From: Paenibacillus silvae
GTDB taxonomy: Bacteria; Bacillota; Bacilli; Paenibacillales; Paenibacillaceae
Length of the DNA: 64,000 nt
Assembly: GCF_014639235.1 (NCBI RefSeq)
Contig: NZ_BMFU01000013.1
Location: 66,020-130,019 of the forward strand
Reading direction: 5' to 3'
Shown: one piece after another, positions 1 to 10,360 of the stretch
Numbering within the stretch: position 1 is the stretch's first letter
Layout: every line of letters begins with the position of its first letter
Notes under the pieces: generated by a model
The model's database searches: none
What the model was told of the DNA's origin: nothing
Seen by the model: the letters and a program-made list of their open reading frames with translations, nothing else
Translations under genes and position numbers: made by a program

Positions 1-3000
1 GGGATCGCGATATAAATACGGCGTACATCCGTGCTTTGCTGCTCTTCCTTCTTGGTTACAGTCGTACCGTCACCCTTCAGGTCTCCTTCTTTCGGAGCTT
101 TGATGATCTGCTCAAATGCAGTTGCATTTTGGTCTGATGCTTCCCCAAAGATGATGCTGTACGTACTTCCGTCATCCCGTTTCAGAGAGAGCGTTGGTCG
201 AGTCGTTGTAAAATACTCCACTTCCAGCAAGGCATCCCCTGTTACTCCAGTCATCGGAATGACATGAGTCTTGCCTCCATTGGACGTACGAATGCCGCCA
301 ATACCAAGGTTCTGGGAGCTATCTTCGATCATGTCGATGCCATCTGCGACGGCAGTGTATCGGATCTCGTAACGCTCCGGCTCTTCATTTTCCCATGAGG
401 TTGCCAAGGTCTTAATGCCCGTACCAATCTGTAACAAACGTGGCCCCTGCTCCGGATCATTGATTGACAAATTTACGAGTGCTTCGTTATCCAGAGCCGA
501 TCCATCGGTCATAAACGAGATACCGCCGCCCCAGTAATATTTGATGCCTAGTGTCACTAATAGTAGAGAAATACCTGCCCACAACTGATCGTTGTTGGCT
601 CCGGCTCGAACGCCAAAACCCATGCCTCCGACAACCGGCACCGAACGTGGAACCTGTATTTTGGAGCTGACCATGCCTTCAAAATCAACGCGTCCCTTCT
701 CCAGGTTCTCACCGATAAACAGGCTGGCACTACCCACAATAATATCCCAGCCGCCGACATCAATCTGCGCACGGGCACGAATAAACATCGGGCTGGCCCA
801 TTGCGTCTGAATCAGCGCTTCAGTCAGCATTGGAATCACTTTACTGCCTTCGCCAAAGCCCAGTTTGCCAACTACTTTGAAACCGGTTGCCTTGAGGGTC
901 AGGTCCACATTTCCTGAGAAAACAGCAGGCTTCTGACCAATCTCCATGTCGATGCCTGCTTCAAGTGTGAGCGGCAAACGCTCCGTTCCTCCAGCAATCG
1001 TCATCGCAAGTTCACGAACGGCTCCGCGCAAGCTTGAGATTTTGGTTGCCGGATTAATGCGGATACCCGGATCAGGAAGATCTGACCCAAACGCGATCAC
1101 GTCAGGAATAATCCGACCATCCGGAACACGTTTGAAGGCAAGCTCTGCACTTATGGAGAACAGGTTCTCCAGCTTCGCCTCAAAATTAACTCCGTATGAG
1201 TTCATTACGCCATATTTATTCGGGTCTTTATAATGGGTTACATCAATGCCGCCTTTGATGCTATCCTCGGAATCCGGTTTGAATAAACCAATGCTGTTGT
1301 CCAGCTGGAATTTTAACGCGGATTCAATACCCACAAACCCGGATTTGTTGAACATGACGTTTTTCACTTCACCATCCACGATAAACATTTTTATCGCACC
1401 GCCAAATGAAACTCCATCCTGCCTCAAAATGAAATCATTCAGCTTCAGGCCAAACCCGTTCAGCGAGAAGGATGGCGTGGTAAACAACGTATGCTTGTTA
1501 AAATACACATACGATACAAGCAGCGTCCGATAGGGGTTAAGCGCATCTCCAATCATGCCGTTCGCCCACGTCAGCGTTCCGTTCAGGGTAGGGTCTTCGG
1601 GATTACGCCCCTCTTCCCAGGCCTGTTCTTCATCGCTCAGCTTTGATTCGGTACCGAGCGACTTGTCGAACCCGTTATAGAAATCAACAGTCCACTCACC
1701 GGAATGAAAGACAAATCCGCTATTGGCTACGCTCAATGTGCCGTCCCCGCCTACAAATAGCGCCTGCAGGAAAGGCGTGTCGGTATTTGCCTTCAATCGA
1801 TCGGCAAGCGGGAATTTACCGGTGGAGATGGTCAGGTCCTTACCTTTGTAAGCAACACTTTGGTTGAGAATTGCCGGTTCGGTATCGGATTGAACCGTAT
1901 ATTGGGCGTTAGCTCCCGTACCGGATTGCACAATTTTACCGCGCACTTCCAGCACTACTTCCTGCTCCGCATCTTCGTCCAGTCCATTTTTGAACGTTTC
2001 GAACGCTTTCTCATCCTCAAACGTTTCCACTACATATACCGGTGATCCCGATACATCAAGCGCTCCCGCAATATCCAAAGCAGGATCAAGCTTGCGTGAA
2101 GCAACGACCATTTCCTGTTTTGCAGCCACAAAACGTGCCCGATCCTGATCCAGTTTCGTTTTGAACTGGGCATCTGTCAGATTGCCATACGTCGATGGAA
2201 GAACATCTGCAAATGCTGCTTTATCACCAGCACCTGCATTCAGGTCCAGTTTCGTTTTGTATACAGCGAGAATTCCGGCCTTACGAACACGGTTCTCTTC
2301 ATTATCCGTTACGGCAAATGTCTGGCTTGTTGTGAAGCTAAGCGCTTCCGCCAGCTCTGGAACGGTTTTGTCTTTGTAATCGAGCTGTACAGCATACTCG
2401 CCAAGCGGCAGAACGGAATCGTTCAGCACTTCCAGTGTTGTCCCGTCCGGCTTGACCTTTTCTCCGCCACGATAGATCAGCTTCAGGTCACCCGCAAAAC
2501 CATTGCCAAGAGGCTGTGTAGTTACAGAACGGGTCACCGGAACTTTGTAACGATCCCCGTTCCTGACATTCACGAGATACATGTCAAAGTTAGCTGCCGC
2601 AGCAGTAGCCTCATTACCGACATTGTAAGCCGCGATATTGGACAAGTTCAGTGTGATGTATTTCTCATCCTTGCTGAACGTTTCCTCTGGCGACAACGCA
2701 TACACCAGCGTTTTGCGCAGCTCGCCAACAGGCGGCAGGAAAATAAAACCTGCTCTTGACGACTCATAGATTGCACGGATTTCCGCTTCCGGAAGCTCCT
2801 TGCTCTCACTGATCGTGGTCTCCAGCTTTTTCTCCGTTTCCGGGCTGCTCACGGTTACCATGTATTGACGTGTGGAAGGCCAGGCTTTACCTGTACCTTT
2901 GACCCGCCACTTGGCAGCAACAACCTCGCCCGGTTTATACGGAATAAATTCCACGCCCTGTGCGGCTTGCTCTGGCGGAACATCTTTGCGGAACGTGAGC

Positions 3001-4226
3001 TTCTGACTCCTTGTGTTCAGTTCCTTGCCATCCTCATCGATAAAGCTCAGACCGTTCTCGAGTGTCAAGGTAACATCAATCTGGCTATGGTTCATGCTAA
3101 ACATTTCCAGATTCTCGATCTCTGTGTTGACCTCAAACACACCGTCACGTACGTAAGCTGTCTCATCCTCGTTGGTCTCCAGCTTCTGTGTTGGATCAAG
3201 GAATCGTACGTCGAAAACCTTCTCCGGCGATACAATCTCACCCAAGCCATATACAAGCTCATACGTATGCTGACCGCCAGCTTGTACTGCATCCGGCTCC
3301 CAGTAATATGCTACAGCTGTATCTGCTGTGCCATATTTATTCGTATCCTGGGTATAATCCAGATTTTCGTCCGGTTCATAATCCCATTTCGTGCCTGCGA
3401 GATTAGCCCAGTGTCCAACGATCATCTCGTCAACGATGTTGATACCGCCCTCAAACAAGTTGTTGAAGCCGTAAGCAATGACGTTCGTTGCGGACGGGTT
3501 ACCCGGCTCCAGCTTGTCCCGCATAACCCAGTATGCTGGCAATTTGTGCAGGTTGTAGGCTTGCTCATCCACGTTTTTGTCGTAACCAAGCTTCTCCGGC
3601 TCATGAACCAGCTTGCGCTCCACCGTCAGCGGAACTGAATAGTTCTGTCCGACCTGGAAGGCCGGCCCATCATTGCCACCAACGGACGTATCCAGCAATA
3701 CACGCGAGCCGATGTCTACTTTGGCATTTGTTGTATTTTCCACAACGTACTGGACGCGAGCATTACCGCCTTGATCCTTGTCTTCTTTGAGCAGCAAAGT
3801 AATAATCTGGCTGATGCGAATGCCTTGAATGGTCCACACAGTAACCACGCTTTGGGTACCATCATTACCTGTAACAACCTTCGGAGGGGTTACCTCCGAG
3901 GTCCAGTTTGGTGCCATTTTATATGGATTACCAAAAATCAGATCCGTTCCATTAATCTTGAACGTTGTAAAAGAGGTCTCCGGGTTGTCCCCGCCAAAGA
4001 TCATATCTACACCGTTATCCTTTTTGCGAATAGGCTGTCCGTCTTCCGTCCGAATGCTGAAGCGGCCGCTTGCATTATCCACCGTTACTTTAATGAACCC
4101 GTTCTTGATAGATGTTGTACCTGCAGCAGATACTGCCGCGGCAGCAATATGAAGCGGCAGCACACTAATCAGCATTACTGTTGCCATCATCGCCGCAATC
4201 ATCCGTATGATGTTCTTCCGTCGCAT
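1..4226 (-). CDS. Giant exported protein of unknown function (3' end outside window)
   Basis: An open frame of 1408 codons runs to the left edge of the window without a stop, so the C terminus is missing. The N terminus has a classical signal peptide: basic residues MRRKN, a hydrophobic core rich in Met/Ala/Leu, and an AAAA/SAA cleavage zone near residues 30-36. The rest is beta-rich, low in cysteine, and has no enzyme motif or SLH domain that I recognise in the visible part. A Gly-rich stretch close to the left edge alternates in a way that suggests a beta-solenoid or sandwich. The ATG at 4226 is preceded by GGAAGGGG. It lies 21 bp after the 1718-residue exported protein and is almost certainly co-transcribed with it and with the protease upstream. 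A cell-surface or extracellular matrix role is inferred from signal peptide, size and neighbours only. Confidence 0.8.
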   Translation of the reverse strand, partial: MRRKNIIRMIAAMMATVMLISVLPLHIAAAAVSAAGTTSIKNGFIKVTVDNASGRFSIRTEDGQPIRKKDNGVDMIFGGDNPETSFTTFKINGTDLIFGNPYKMAPNWTSEVTPPKVVTGNDGTQSVVTVWTIQGIRISQIITLLLKEDKDQGGNARVQYVVENTTNAKVDIGSRVLLDTSVGGNDGPAFQVGQNYSVPLTVERKLVHEPEKLGYDKNVDEQAYNLHKLPAYWVMRDKLEPGNPSATNVIAYGFNNLFEGGINIVDEMIVGHWANLAGTKWDYEPDENLDYTQDTNKYGTADTAVAYYWEPDAVQAGGQHTYELVYGLGEIVSPEKVFDVRFLDPTQKLETNEDETAYVRDGVFEVNTEIENLEMFSMNHSQIDVTLTLENGLSFIDEDGKELNTRSQKLTFRKDVPPEQAAQGVEFIPYKPGEVVAAKWRVKGTGKAWPSTRQYMVTVSSPETEKKLETTISESKELPEAEIRAIYESSRAGFIFLPPVGELRKTLVYALSPEETFSKDEKYITLNLSNIAAYNVGNEATAAAANFDMYLVNVRNGDRYKVPVTRSVTTQPLGNGFAGDLKLIYRGGEKVKPDGTTLEVLNDSVLPLGEYAVQLDYKDKTVPELAEALSFTTSQTFAVTDNEENRVRKAGILAVYKTKLDLNAGAGDKAAFADVLPSTYGNLTDAQFKTKLDQDRARFVAAKQEMVVASRKLDPALDIAGALDVSGSPVYVVETFEDEKAFETFKNGLDEDAEQEVVLEVRGKIVQSGTGANAQYTVQSDTEPAILNQSVAYKGKDLTISTGKFPLADRLKANTDTPFLQALFVGGDGTLSVANSGFVFHSGEWTVDFYNGFDKSLGTESKLSDEEQAWEEGRNPEDPTLNGTLTWANGMIGDALNPYRTLLVSYVYFNKHTLFTTPSFSLNGFGLKLNDFILRQDGVSFGGAIKMFIVDGEVKNVMFNKSGFVGIESALKFQLDNSIGLFKPDSEDSIKGGIDVTHYKDPNKYGVMNSYGVNFEAKLENLFSISAELAFKRVPDGRIIPDVIAFGSDLPDPGIRINPATKISSLRGAVRELAMTIAGGTERLPLTLEAGIDMEIGQKPAVFSGNVDLTLKATGFKVVGKLGFGEGSKVIPMLTEALIQTQWASPMFIRARAQIDVGGWDIIVGSASLFIGENLEKGRVDFEGMVSSKIQVPRSVPVVGGMGFGVRAGANNDQLWAGISLLLVTLGIKYYWGGGISFMTDGSALDNEALVNLSINDPEQGPRLLQIGTGIKTLATSWENEEPERYEIRYTAVADGIDMIEDSSQNLGIGGIRTSNGGKTHVIPMTGVTGDALLEVEYFTTTRPTLSLKRDDGSTYSIIFGEASDQNATAFEQIIKAPKEGDLKGDGTTVTKKEEQQSTDVRRIYIAI

Positions 4227-4247
4227 GGGTGAACCCCTTCCGTTTCT

Positions 4248-7200
4248 CTAATTGGCCCGGTTAACGAGCAGTGTGGAGTAGACGCGTTCGCGCTCTGAAT
4301 TTTGCACTACGATGGTATACCATCCCGCTTTGGGCAGTGTTACTTTGAAGTCTTTGCTGACCAGTTCTTTGTACGTTACTTTGGTCGCAATGTACTTCAT
4401 CTGTCCTTCTCGCACCAGTCCCGGGAAATAATACACGTCGTACGTACCGAGTTCATTCTCCAGCTTGGTGCCGCCCGTAGAACCAACCGTGCGGAAGTTA
4501 TTCACATTAAACGTAATAACACCTGTATTTACGATGGCTGTTTCGGATTCAGTATCCGACAGCGGCAAGCCATTCGCCGTCACAAACATGCCGTCACTTG
4601 AACGAACAAATACCGTTTGCAGGGCATAACTTACGTTACCAAGCTGATCCTTGGCAGTGTAACGAAGGGTATGTTTTCCCGTAACCGTCAGGTTCAGCGG
4701 TTTGTCAACGTATTGCCCGCCTTCGAGCACGTATTCAGCAGCCGTCACTTGAATGTTCTCTGCGGATGACAAATTGTCACTCACCACGTAACCGCCCAGG
4801 TCTGCTGAGAGATCAAAGTTCGGTTTGTTTTGCAGCAGTGTTGTGGATGTTTTGTTCAGACGAATTGTTGGTGCCGTGTTATCCAGACCCTCTATCGTGA
4901 AATTGACTTGTCTCTTGTTGCCGAGCAGATCAGAAAGCAGGATTGAATGTTCACCATTGGTTGCGTACTCTGCGCTGAAACCCGATACCGGTGTTGCTCC
5001 GGCATAGATGACATTGCCCTCAATCGCCGAAGCTGGCATCAACAGACCTACACGTACCTTTCCTTTGGAATAAGTTTGGTCCCCAATCTGTACAAGCTTG
5101 CTGTCACTCATAACTTGTCCATCGTTATCCACCCGAACCATCGTCACTTCATTTACAGCAGGGATGGAACCGACCAGTGTAGAGATGGCTTCAGATTCGA
5201 TCTTGGCGCTGTTTCCGGCTGCATCTGCCAGCGAGAAGCGTGCTTTGCTGCCTGAAGTCATCACAATCGACGATTGATTTGTGCCTGCACTGTTTGAAAC
5301 AACCTGATAGTCCGGAACCTCTCCTGCTTTGGGTAACACTTGAGCCACGATCAGATTGGAAGCAACGACATTATCTCTTGTCGGCACGGCAAAATGAGTA
5401 AATTCACCGTTTGCGTTATAGCCATCCCCTGAACTGTCCACTACGGCTGTACCAGCACCATAACGGATTAATGCTTTGAGGTCTGGATGATTATAATGAA
5501 GTGTAATATCCGCTTCTGGCGGTGTGGTATCAATATTGCTCACTGTCGCTGTCACACTTCCGGTAAAACCGACCGCATCCTCGTACTCAAACGTAAATTC
5601 ACCGTTTTCTTTGAAATTTTTGTACGATGTTGGCAGATTGGTGATTCGGATCGGTTCGCTCGATTTCAGACTCACTTTAACCGTTCCATTTGTCGCGGCA
5701 ATGGTGGAATATTTCACGTTCACCACTGGCGGCGTATCATCAAAGTTGGAAACAACGATAAATACGGTTGCTGTATTGTCGCCATCTTTCACCGTGAAGG
5801 AGTAACTTCCGTTGCGGTAGATTTTGAAGCGTTTGTTCGCCTCCAGTGTCTCCGGCATTTCCGGGTTACTATCTGTTGGCTTCACCATCTTGCCATCCAC
5901 CAGATCAAATACGATCTCCTGACCTTCGTTCTGTCCGCCATCCTGAACTTTCTCTCCGCCGCGAATCGGCGTGATCTGCTCCAGGGAAGCGAGAGCATAA
6001 GCCGGAGCATCCTGAATCTGAATTTCAGGTGTTACAATCTCACTGATATTGTCGTAGAAGCCTTTGAACTTCACACGAACTTTGGACTTCAGTTGTCCCG
6101 TATCGTCAGTGTCCACAGGCACACCTACATAATTCGTATATGGCAGCCATGTACTCCAGTTGTCCCCACCATTCGTGGACACGGAGTAGAAATATCCTTC
6201 CTGTGCCGGTACGTCAACGGTTAGTTCCATAATGGCCGTATATCCGTCATCTCCCGGGCCTTCGGTCCGAATCAAACGTGCGCTGCCCACAGGCGGCTCA
6301 CTGCTTAAATAAAAGACAGAGAATACACCGGTGGTATGGAACATTTTGCTGTTCCCCAGACTGTCGCTGGCATATACATACAGACGATAGTTCCCGTTAT
6401 CTTTTTTATTGTCCACCTGCAGGGTGATCAGGCGATCAGCAGGTGAAGTGCTCCACCCTTTTCCTTCCGGGTCGGGTTCCTGCTCTTCTTGTCCCTCAAC
6501 CACCTTGATCCATTGATAACGGATGTTCTTGGCGGCTACACCCGCAAAGTCAACGAGCGTATCTGATACATCAATCTGCACAGACTGTTCCGGCATTGGG
6601 TACAAGTAACCTTGAGAACCAAACTTCACATTTGGCGGCAAATGATCAAACTTGTACTCCTGATAGTAGTAATAATACCGTCCGGTATCCTGCTGTTTAA
6701 TGCGTACATGGGCGTACCATGTGCCATTCAGCGTTTTATCAGCAGGGAAGCTGTACTTTTCGGCGGCTACGTCGCCCAGCTTTGTTTCTTTCGGTGCGTC
6801 TTCAAAAGCAGTCCACTTGCTGTTGCCCGCAGGGCGCTCAGAGCTTTGTGTATACTGGTATTCGATGGTATCAATCGGAACACCAGCCACTGTAAAGTCT
6901 GGTCCGTCATTGATCGCATACGTGCCCGGGTAAGCCTTGAATTTCGTGGAAATGACCAGCACATCCACCGCCTTGGGTTCAGCCGCTGCTGAATGACCCG
7001 CGACATCCTGTGCTTTGACATGCAATTCATAACGGCCGCCTTTGGTTATAGCCGGATCTTTCAATGTCGAAATTTCGGCCTCGCCTGCCGCATTGAGTGT
7101 AGCATCCTGCCATCCGGAAGCAGAGGTCTCTTTACCCTCGGCTACAAACTGGTACTGAATCTTATCATTTTTGATCGAAGAGGTCGGGTCAGTCGCTCTG

Positions 7201-9404
7201 ACCGTAATCTTCACATTGTCTGAGTTGTTGTCCACCACATTGCCGATCTCAACGTTTGGATCATCATTGTCGATCTTGAGCAAACCTACATGGTAAGACC
7301 AGTTCGAATCATCCTGCATGTAATCGGAAAGCGGCCATTGCGCAACATTGCCATAATCCGAGAGATTGGGCAGTATATTTTGGCGATAATATTCTTCCAG
7401 CTCCGCAGGTGTCGCATCGGGATGCTGTGCAAGATAGGCTGCACGTTCCGTGCTTCCTTTGTCGTATTGCATCCGCTGACGAGCCGAGTCCCATGTCATA
7501 TCTGCCGTCCATGTATGCAAGTACCAGTTCCCGTTCAGGGGTGTGCCGTCATTCGGAAGCTCAACTTTGGTACCGTTCTGCCCCGCTGACAGTGTTATGC
7601 CTTCATATCCTGAAGGGTACAGCTCGTCCGCTGGCTGCTTCTGGGTCAGAGAGTATCTTTTCACAGCTGCAAAATGGTCGTTCTTCCCTGCAAAAGGATC
7701 AGCCTGGCTCTGATTCAACACGTAATACACCAAACCTGAACCGCTACCTGGGCGGAACAAACCTTTGCTGGCCTGACCATTCAAATCGGGATCAAATGCC
7801 TGGATTGTAAATGAACCATCCCCCACGTACTGCCCTTCGGGAATGACTTCTCCGTCTTGGTTCTCATAGACAAAATTCACTTCAGGTGCTGTGTTGTCAA
7901 CAGACAGATCGGCCCATGCAATGTTCTTGACCGGTTCAACAAGCACGTTGCCTGCATAGTCAGTGAGTGCTTTCCCGTCTCCCGGGTTGCTGGCATGTTC
8001 AAGTGCAGCCGTTTCTAACAGCGATGTTTCAATGCTTTTGCCATCCGGTACGGTCATGCGGAATGTCCATGTATTGGTGTTCTGACCGCTGACATAAGCT
8101 GCTGTCAATCCGTTAGCGAACTTAAGTCTGGTGTCCTCGGTTGGATTAAATGCACTGATGACCTGTTCGTTGAGGTATACGGTAAAATCAACAACATCAC
8201 CCTTGTTCAGCACAAGACCTGTCAATACCTCCGGCTGCACACCGTTGCGAGATGCCGAGTACTGGGGTACGCGTGCATCGATAATCGTTCGGAATGTACC
8301 GCCGGGCTGTACGTTGTCCGCAAAGGGAACGGTACCTATACCGTTAAAAGCCGCAACCGGGTTCCCCGCCCCGTCAATGAAACCAGCCGCATTCATGCGT
8401 TCCAGAAAGGTAGGCCGGTCTGCCTCCGATGGTGCACTCAGACGCTTCGGATCAATAGGAATGTTGCCTGTACTATCATTCATCGCTGCCTGATAACGGA
8501 AATTAAATGTGGAACGTGCATGGGTGTTCATATTCAGTCCACCTAAAGCAAAACTACTATAACCGCTGTCTGCACTTGTCAGATAATAGGTAGAAGATTC
8601 AAATCCGTCTCCCCCCGGATTGCTGAACAGTTCGGTTCGCATGAAGCTGAACTTACCGTCAACCTGTTCCGAAGCGTCCTCTGCCAGCGAAGGAAATACC
8701 GGCTCGCTGAAATTCAGCGCCAGGTTCATATAACTACCCTGCTTCAGGAACAGTTCGTTCTTCTGTACAGCCGGGTCAGCATTGAACCGAACTGCACCAT
8801 TATGTGTAAAAGTGTTGCCGTTGTATGTAGGAGGCGTAATGTCCGCAAAATAAAGCTCGATGTCGCTGGCACCTTCAATAAATGAAGTACTAATATCAAT
8901 CGTATCGTTAGGGCCGAAGGCCACCCAGGACGAATTTACTGAAGCTTGGTTTACACTGTTAAACTGTGATGCTCCATTGACTGTTATGGAGACCCCATTC
9001 ACTCCCAAAAAGGAATCAATAGATCCAATTCTAAACAGCATTCTAGCCTGCCCTCCTTCAGCCAATCGTTTCAGCGTAGGATTGGAAGCCACCGATAATT
9101 TGAGATTCCAGACACCGAGACTAGCCATTCTTACATGATCTGCACTCAGTGTTTTCACAAGCCCCTTCTCATACGATGTTCCCGGCGCACCCCCAGCAAA
9201 GATACCAAAGCTGTTCGCATCCGAATTTCTAATCTTGTTATTCCAGGAGGACATATCTTTCTGATTCATAATTTTTCCGCCACCATTGGGTATCCAAATA
9301 TCCTGGTAGTCTGCTGCTGCGGAGACGGTGTTCATCTGCGGCCAACTAACCGATGTCAGCGTAAGCAATACGGCAAGCAAGCAAATTCCTAACTTTTTGA
9401 GCAT
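4248..9404 (-). CDS. Giant exported Ig-like multidomain protein
   Basis: This 1718-residue protein begins with a signal peptide (MLKKLG, then a Leu/Val core, cleavage near VSAA at residues 27-30). The body is a chain of beta-sandwich modules marked by repeated hinge signatures such as DTTPP, DDTPPVV and DNTAPT, which are typical of bacterial Ig-like domains in surface proteins. Ig-like segments are clearest around residues 490-560 and 1180-1620. No SLH, LPXTG or other anchor is seen at the C terminus (ends VNRAN), so it may be secreted or held by partners. RBS AAAGGAG lies 9 nt before the ATG. It sits between a protease gene (21 bp upstream) and another giant exported protein (21 bp downstream), forming one operon. 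Function unknown; adhesion, matrix or polysaccharide binding are possibilities. Confidence 0.85.
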   Translation of the reverse strand: MLKKLGICLLAVLLTLTSVSWPQMNTVSAAADYQDIWIPNGGGKIMNQKDMSSWNNKIRNSDANSFGIFAGGAPGTSYEKGLVKTLSADHVRMASLGVWNLKLSVASNPTLKRLAEGGQARMLFRIGSIDSFLGVNGVSITVNGASQFNSVNQASVNSSWVAFGPNDTIDISTSFIEGASDIELYFADITPPTYNGNTFTHNGAVRFNADPAVQKNELFLKQGSYMNLALNFSEPVFPSLAEDASEQVDGKFSFMRTELFSNPGGDGFESSTYYLTSADSGYSSFALGGLNMNTHARSTFNFRYQAAMNDSTGNIPIDPKRLSAPSEADRPTFLERMNAAGFIDGAGNPVAAFNGIGTVPFADNVQPGGTFRTIIDARVPQYSASRNGVQPEVLTGLVLNKGDVVDFTVYLNEQVISAFNPTEDTRLKFANGLTAAYVSGQNTNTWTFRMTVPDGKSIETSLLETAALEHASNPGDGKALTDYAGNVLVEPVKNIAWADLSVDNTAPEVNFVYENQDGEVIPEGQYVGDGSFTIQAFDPDLNGQASKGLFRPGSGSGLVYYVLNQSQADPFAGKNDHFAAVKRYSLTQKQPADELYPSGYEGITLSAGQNGTKVELPNDGTPLNGNWYLHTWTADMTWDSARQRMQYDKGSTERAAYLAQHPDATPAELEEYYRQNILPNLSDYGNVAQWPLSDYMQDDSNWSYHVGLLKIDNDDPNVEIGNVVDNNSDNVKITVRATDPTSSIKNDKIQYQFVAEGKETSASGWQDATLNAAGEAEISTLKDPAITKGGRYELHVKAQDVAGHSAAAEPKAVDVLVISTKFKAYPGTYAINDGPDFTVAGVPIDTIEYQYTQSSERPAGNSKWTAFEDAPKETKLGDVAAEKYSFPADKTLNGTWYAHVRIKQQDTGRYYYYYQEYKFDHLPPNVKFGSQGYLYPMPEQSVQIDVSDTLVDFAGVAAKNIRYQWIKVVEGQEEQEPDPEGKGWSTSPADRLITLQVDNKKDNGNYRLYVYASDSLGNSKMFHTTGVFSVFYLSSEPPVGSARLIRTEGPGDDGYTAIMELTVDVPAQEGYFYSVSTNGGDNWSTWLPYTNYVGVPVDTDDTGQLKSKVRVKFKGFYDNISEIVTPEIQIQDAPAYALASLEQITPIRGGEKVQDGGQNEGQEIVFDLVDGKMVKPTDSNPEMPETLEANKRFKIYRNGSYSFTVKDGDNTATVFIVVSNFDDTPPVVNVKYSTIAATNGTVKVSLKSSEPIRITNLPTSYKNFKENGEFTFEYEDAVGFTGSVTATVSNIDTTPPEADITLHYNHPDLKALIRYGAGTAVVDSSGDGYNANGEFTHFAVPTRDNVVASNLIVAQVLPKAGEVPDYQVVSNSAGTNQSSIVMTSGSKARFSLADAAGNSAKIESEAISTLVGSIPAVNEVTMVRVDNDGQVMSDSKLVQIGDQTYSKGKVRVGLLMPASAIEGNVIYAGATPVSGFSAEYATNGEHSILLSDLLGNKRQVNFTIEGLDNTAPTIRLNKTSTTLLQNKPNFDLSADLGGYVVSDNLSSAENIQVTAAEYVLEGGQYVDKPLNLTVTGKHTLRYTAKDQLGNVSYALQTVFVRSSDGMFVTANGLPLSDTESETAIVNTGVITFNVNNFRTVGSTGGTKLENELGTYDVYYFPGLVREGQMKYIATKVTYKELVSKDFKVTLPKAGWYTIVVQNSERERVYSTLLVNRAN

Positions 9405-9425
9405 GCAAAGATTCTCCTTTTCCCA

Positions 9426-10139
9426 TTATGTATTCGATTTCTTCAAAAGCTTGCGTATATCTTCTACCGTCACACAAATATGGATGCCATTCATGGTGCG
9501 AAATGAACCAGAGATTAATCCGATGACACGCCCCTCTTCATTCAGCAATGGGCCACCTGACATCCCGGGAGATACTTGGGCCGAAGTCAGCAGGCGAATC
9601 ACATCGTTCACCTCAGCCGTTGGAGCATTGACGATGCCCTCTGTGATGATTTTGCCATCCTTGAGCGGATAACCGATTGCAAACGATCTTTGTCCATGCC
9701 TTGCGGAAGGTTTGTCATCAGACAAAGCAAGCACCTGACGTTTTAGCGGTTCTTTTACAGAAAGCAACGCCACATCTGTATCTCCGTCGGCACCTAGAAC
9801 AAGGAGTTTCTGAATAGAGCCATCCTCAAACACTGCCTCGTAAGAAACGGCATCCTTCACAACATGTGCGGCTGTAAGCGCTCGTCCGTTTCCAATCAGA
9901 AAGCCGCTGCCTACGGTTTTCAGCGTTCCGTCCTTTCGATACGCTTTCAGATAGAAAACTGCTTGGGCTGATGATAAATAGACCTTTTCTGCTCCTGAAG
10001 CAACGTTGGCCTGTGCACTTCCTTCCGCAAAAGAAACCAATGGTTTTGTAAAACTGCTCACACAAGCTACAATCAGCAGCAAGACAGTTACACCAATCAT
10101 CAAGTTCCGCAAACACCACGTTGTGATTTTCCTCTCCAT
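9426..10139 (-). CDS. Exported trypsin-like serine protease (HtrA-type catalytic domain, no PDZ)
   Basis: A chymotrypsin-fold protease of about 237 residues. The triad is visible: His92 in TAAHVV, Asp122 in DTDVALL and Ser194 in SPGMSGGPL, with the GSGFLIG strand before the His. This matches the S1C/HtrA catalytic core, but the chain ends about 40 residues after the Ser, so no PDZ domain is present. The N terminus has a hydrophobic stretch (MIGVTVLLLIVACV) and a possible signal peptidase site at SFA-E. I place the start at 10139 because GGAG lies 8 nt before that ATG. The frame stays open to an ATG at 10220, but that would lie at or before the predicted transcription start (about 10218). It is the first gene of an operon with two giant exported proteins, so processing or quality control of them is a reasonable inference. 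Confidence 0.88.
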   Translation of the reverse strand: MERKITTWCLRNLMIGVTVLLLIVACVSSFTKPLVSFAEGSAQANVASGAEKVYLSSAQAVFYLKAYRKDGTLKTVGSGFLIGNGRALTAAHVVKDAVSYEAVFEDGSIQKLLVLGADGDTDVALLSVKEPLKRQVLALSDDKPSARHGQRSFAIGYPLKDGKIITEGIVNAPTAEVNDVIRLLTSAQVSPGMSGGPLLNEEGRVIGLISGSFRTMNGIHICVTVEDIRKLLKKSNT

Positions 10140-10224
10140 GCTCTCCACTCCATAAGTCCATAGTTGCGTAAAGATAGGTCTTTTGGTGCTTTCATTAGTT
10201 TCTTTCGACATATCACGCACCCGA

Positions 10225-10260
10225 ATTATACAGGATTACAATAAACAAAAAATAAACAAA
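10225..10260 (-). promoter_or_regulatory. Promoter of protease/surface operon with SARP-like direct repeats
   Basis: On the minus strand a perfect 10-mer TTTGTTTATT occurs twice (10251-10260 and 10240-10249), 11 bp apart. It is followed after 9 nt by a consensus -10, TATAAT (10225-10230). No good -35 hexamer is present at the normal distance. Direct repeats with an 11-bp period just upstream of the -10 are the arrangement known for SARP/BTAD-type activators, and a REC-BTAD regulator is encoded nearby at 13495. The link is inferred. Confidence 0.55.
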
Positions 10261-10279
10261 GAAAATTGTCGAAATTCAA

Positions 10280-10308
10280 TTGCGCCCCCTGGGGATATCC
10301 GCTACAAT
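10280..10308 (+). promoter_or_regulatory. Possible promoter of the hybrid kinase/regulator operon
   Basis: TTGCGC (10280-10285) and TACAAT (10303-10308) are separated by 17 bp, about 52 nt before the GTG start at 10361. The -35 is poor (3 of 6 consensus bases). The spacer contains a CCCC/GGGG inverted repeat. Confidence 0.35.
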
Positions 10309-10360
10309 GCCGATAGAATACTAGAGATGAATGGTAAATCTCCCAAAGGAGCAGCAGAAC

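Noticed and set aside
2865..3638. Plus-strand open frame of 257 codons
   Set aside because: It lies antisense inside the large exported-protein gene, begins mid-sequence with no ribosome site and encodes a Cys/His/Ile-rich product unlike a real protein; the minus-strand frame has a signal peptide and regular composition.
5487..6224. Plus-strand open frame of 245 codons
   Set aside because: Antisense to the Ig-like giant protein, Arg/His/Cys-rich, no ribosome site.
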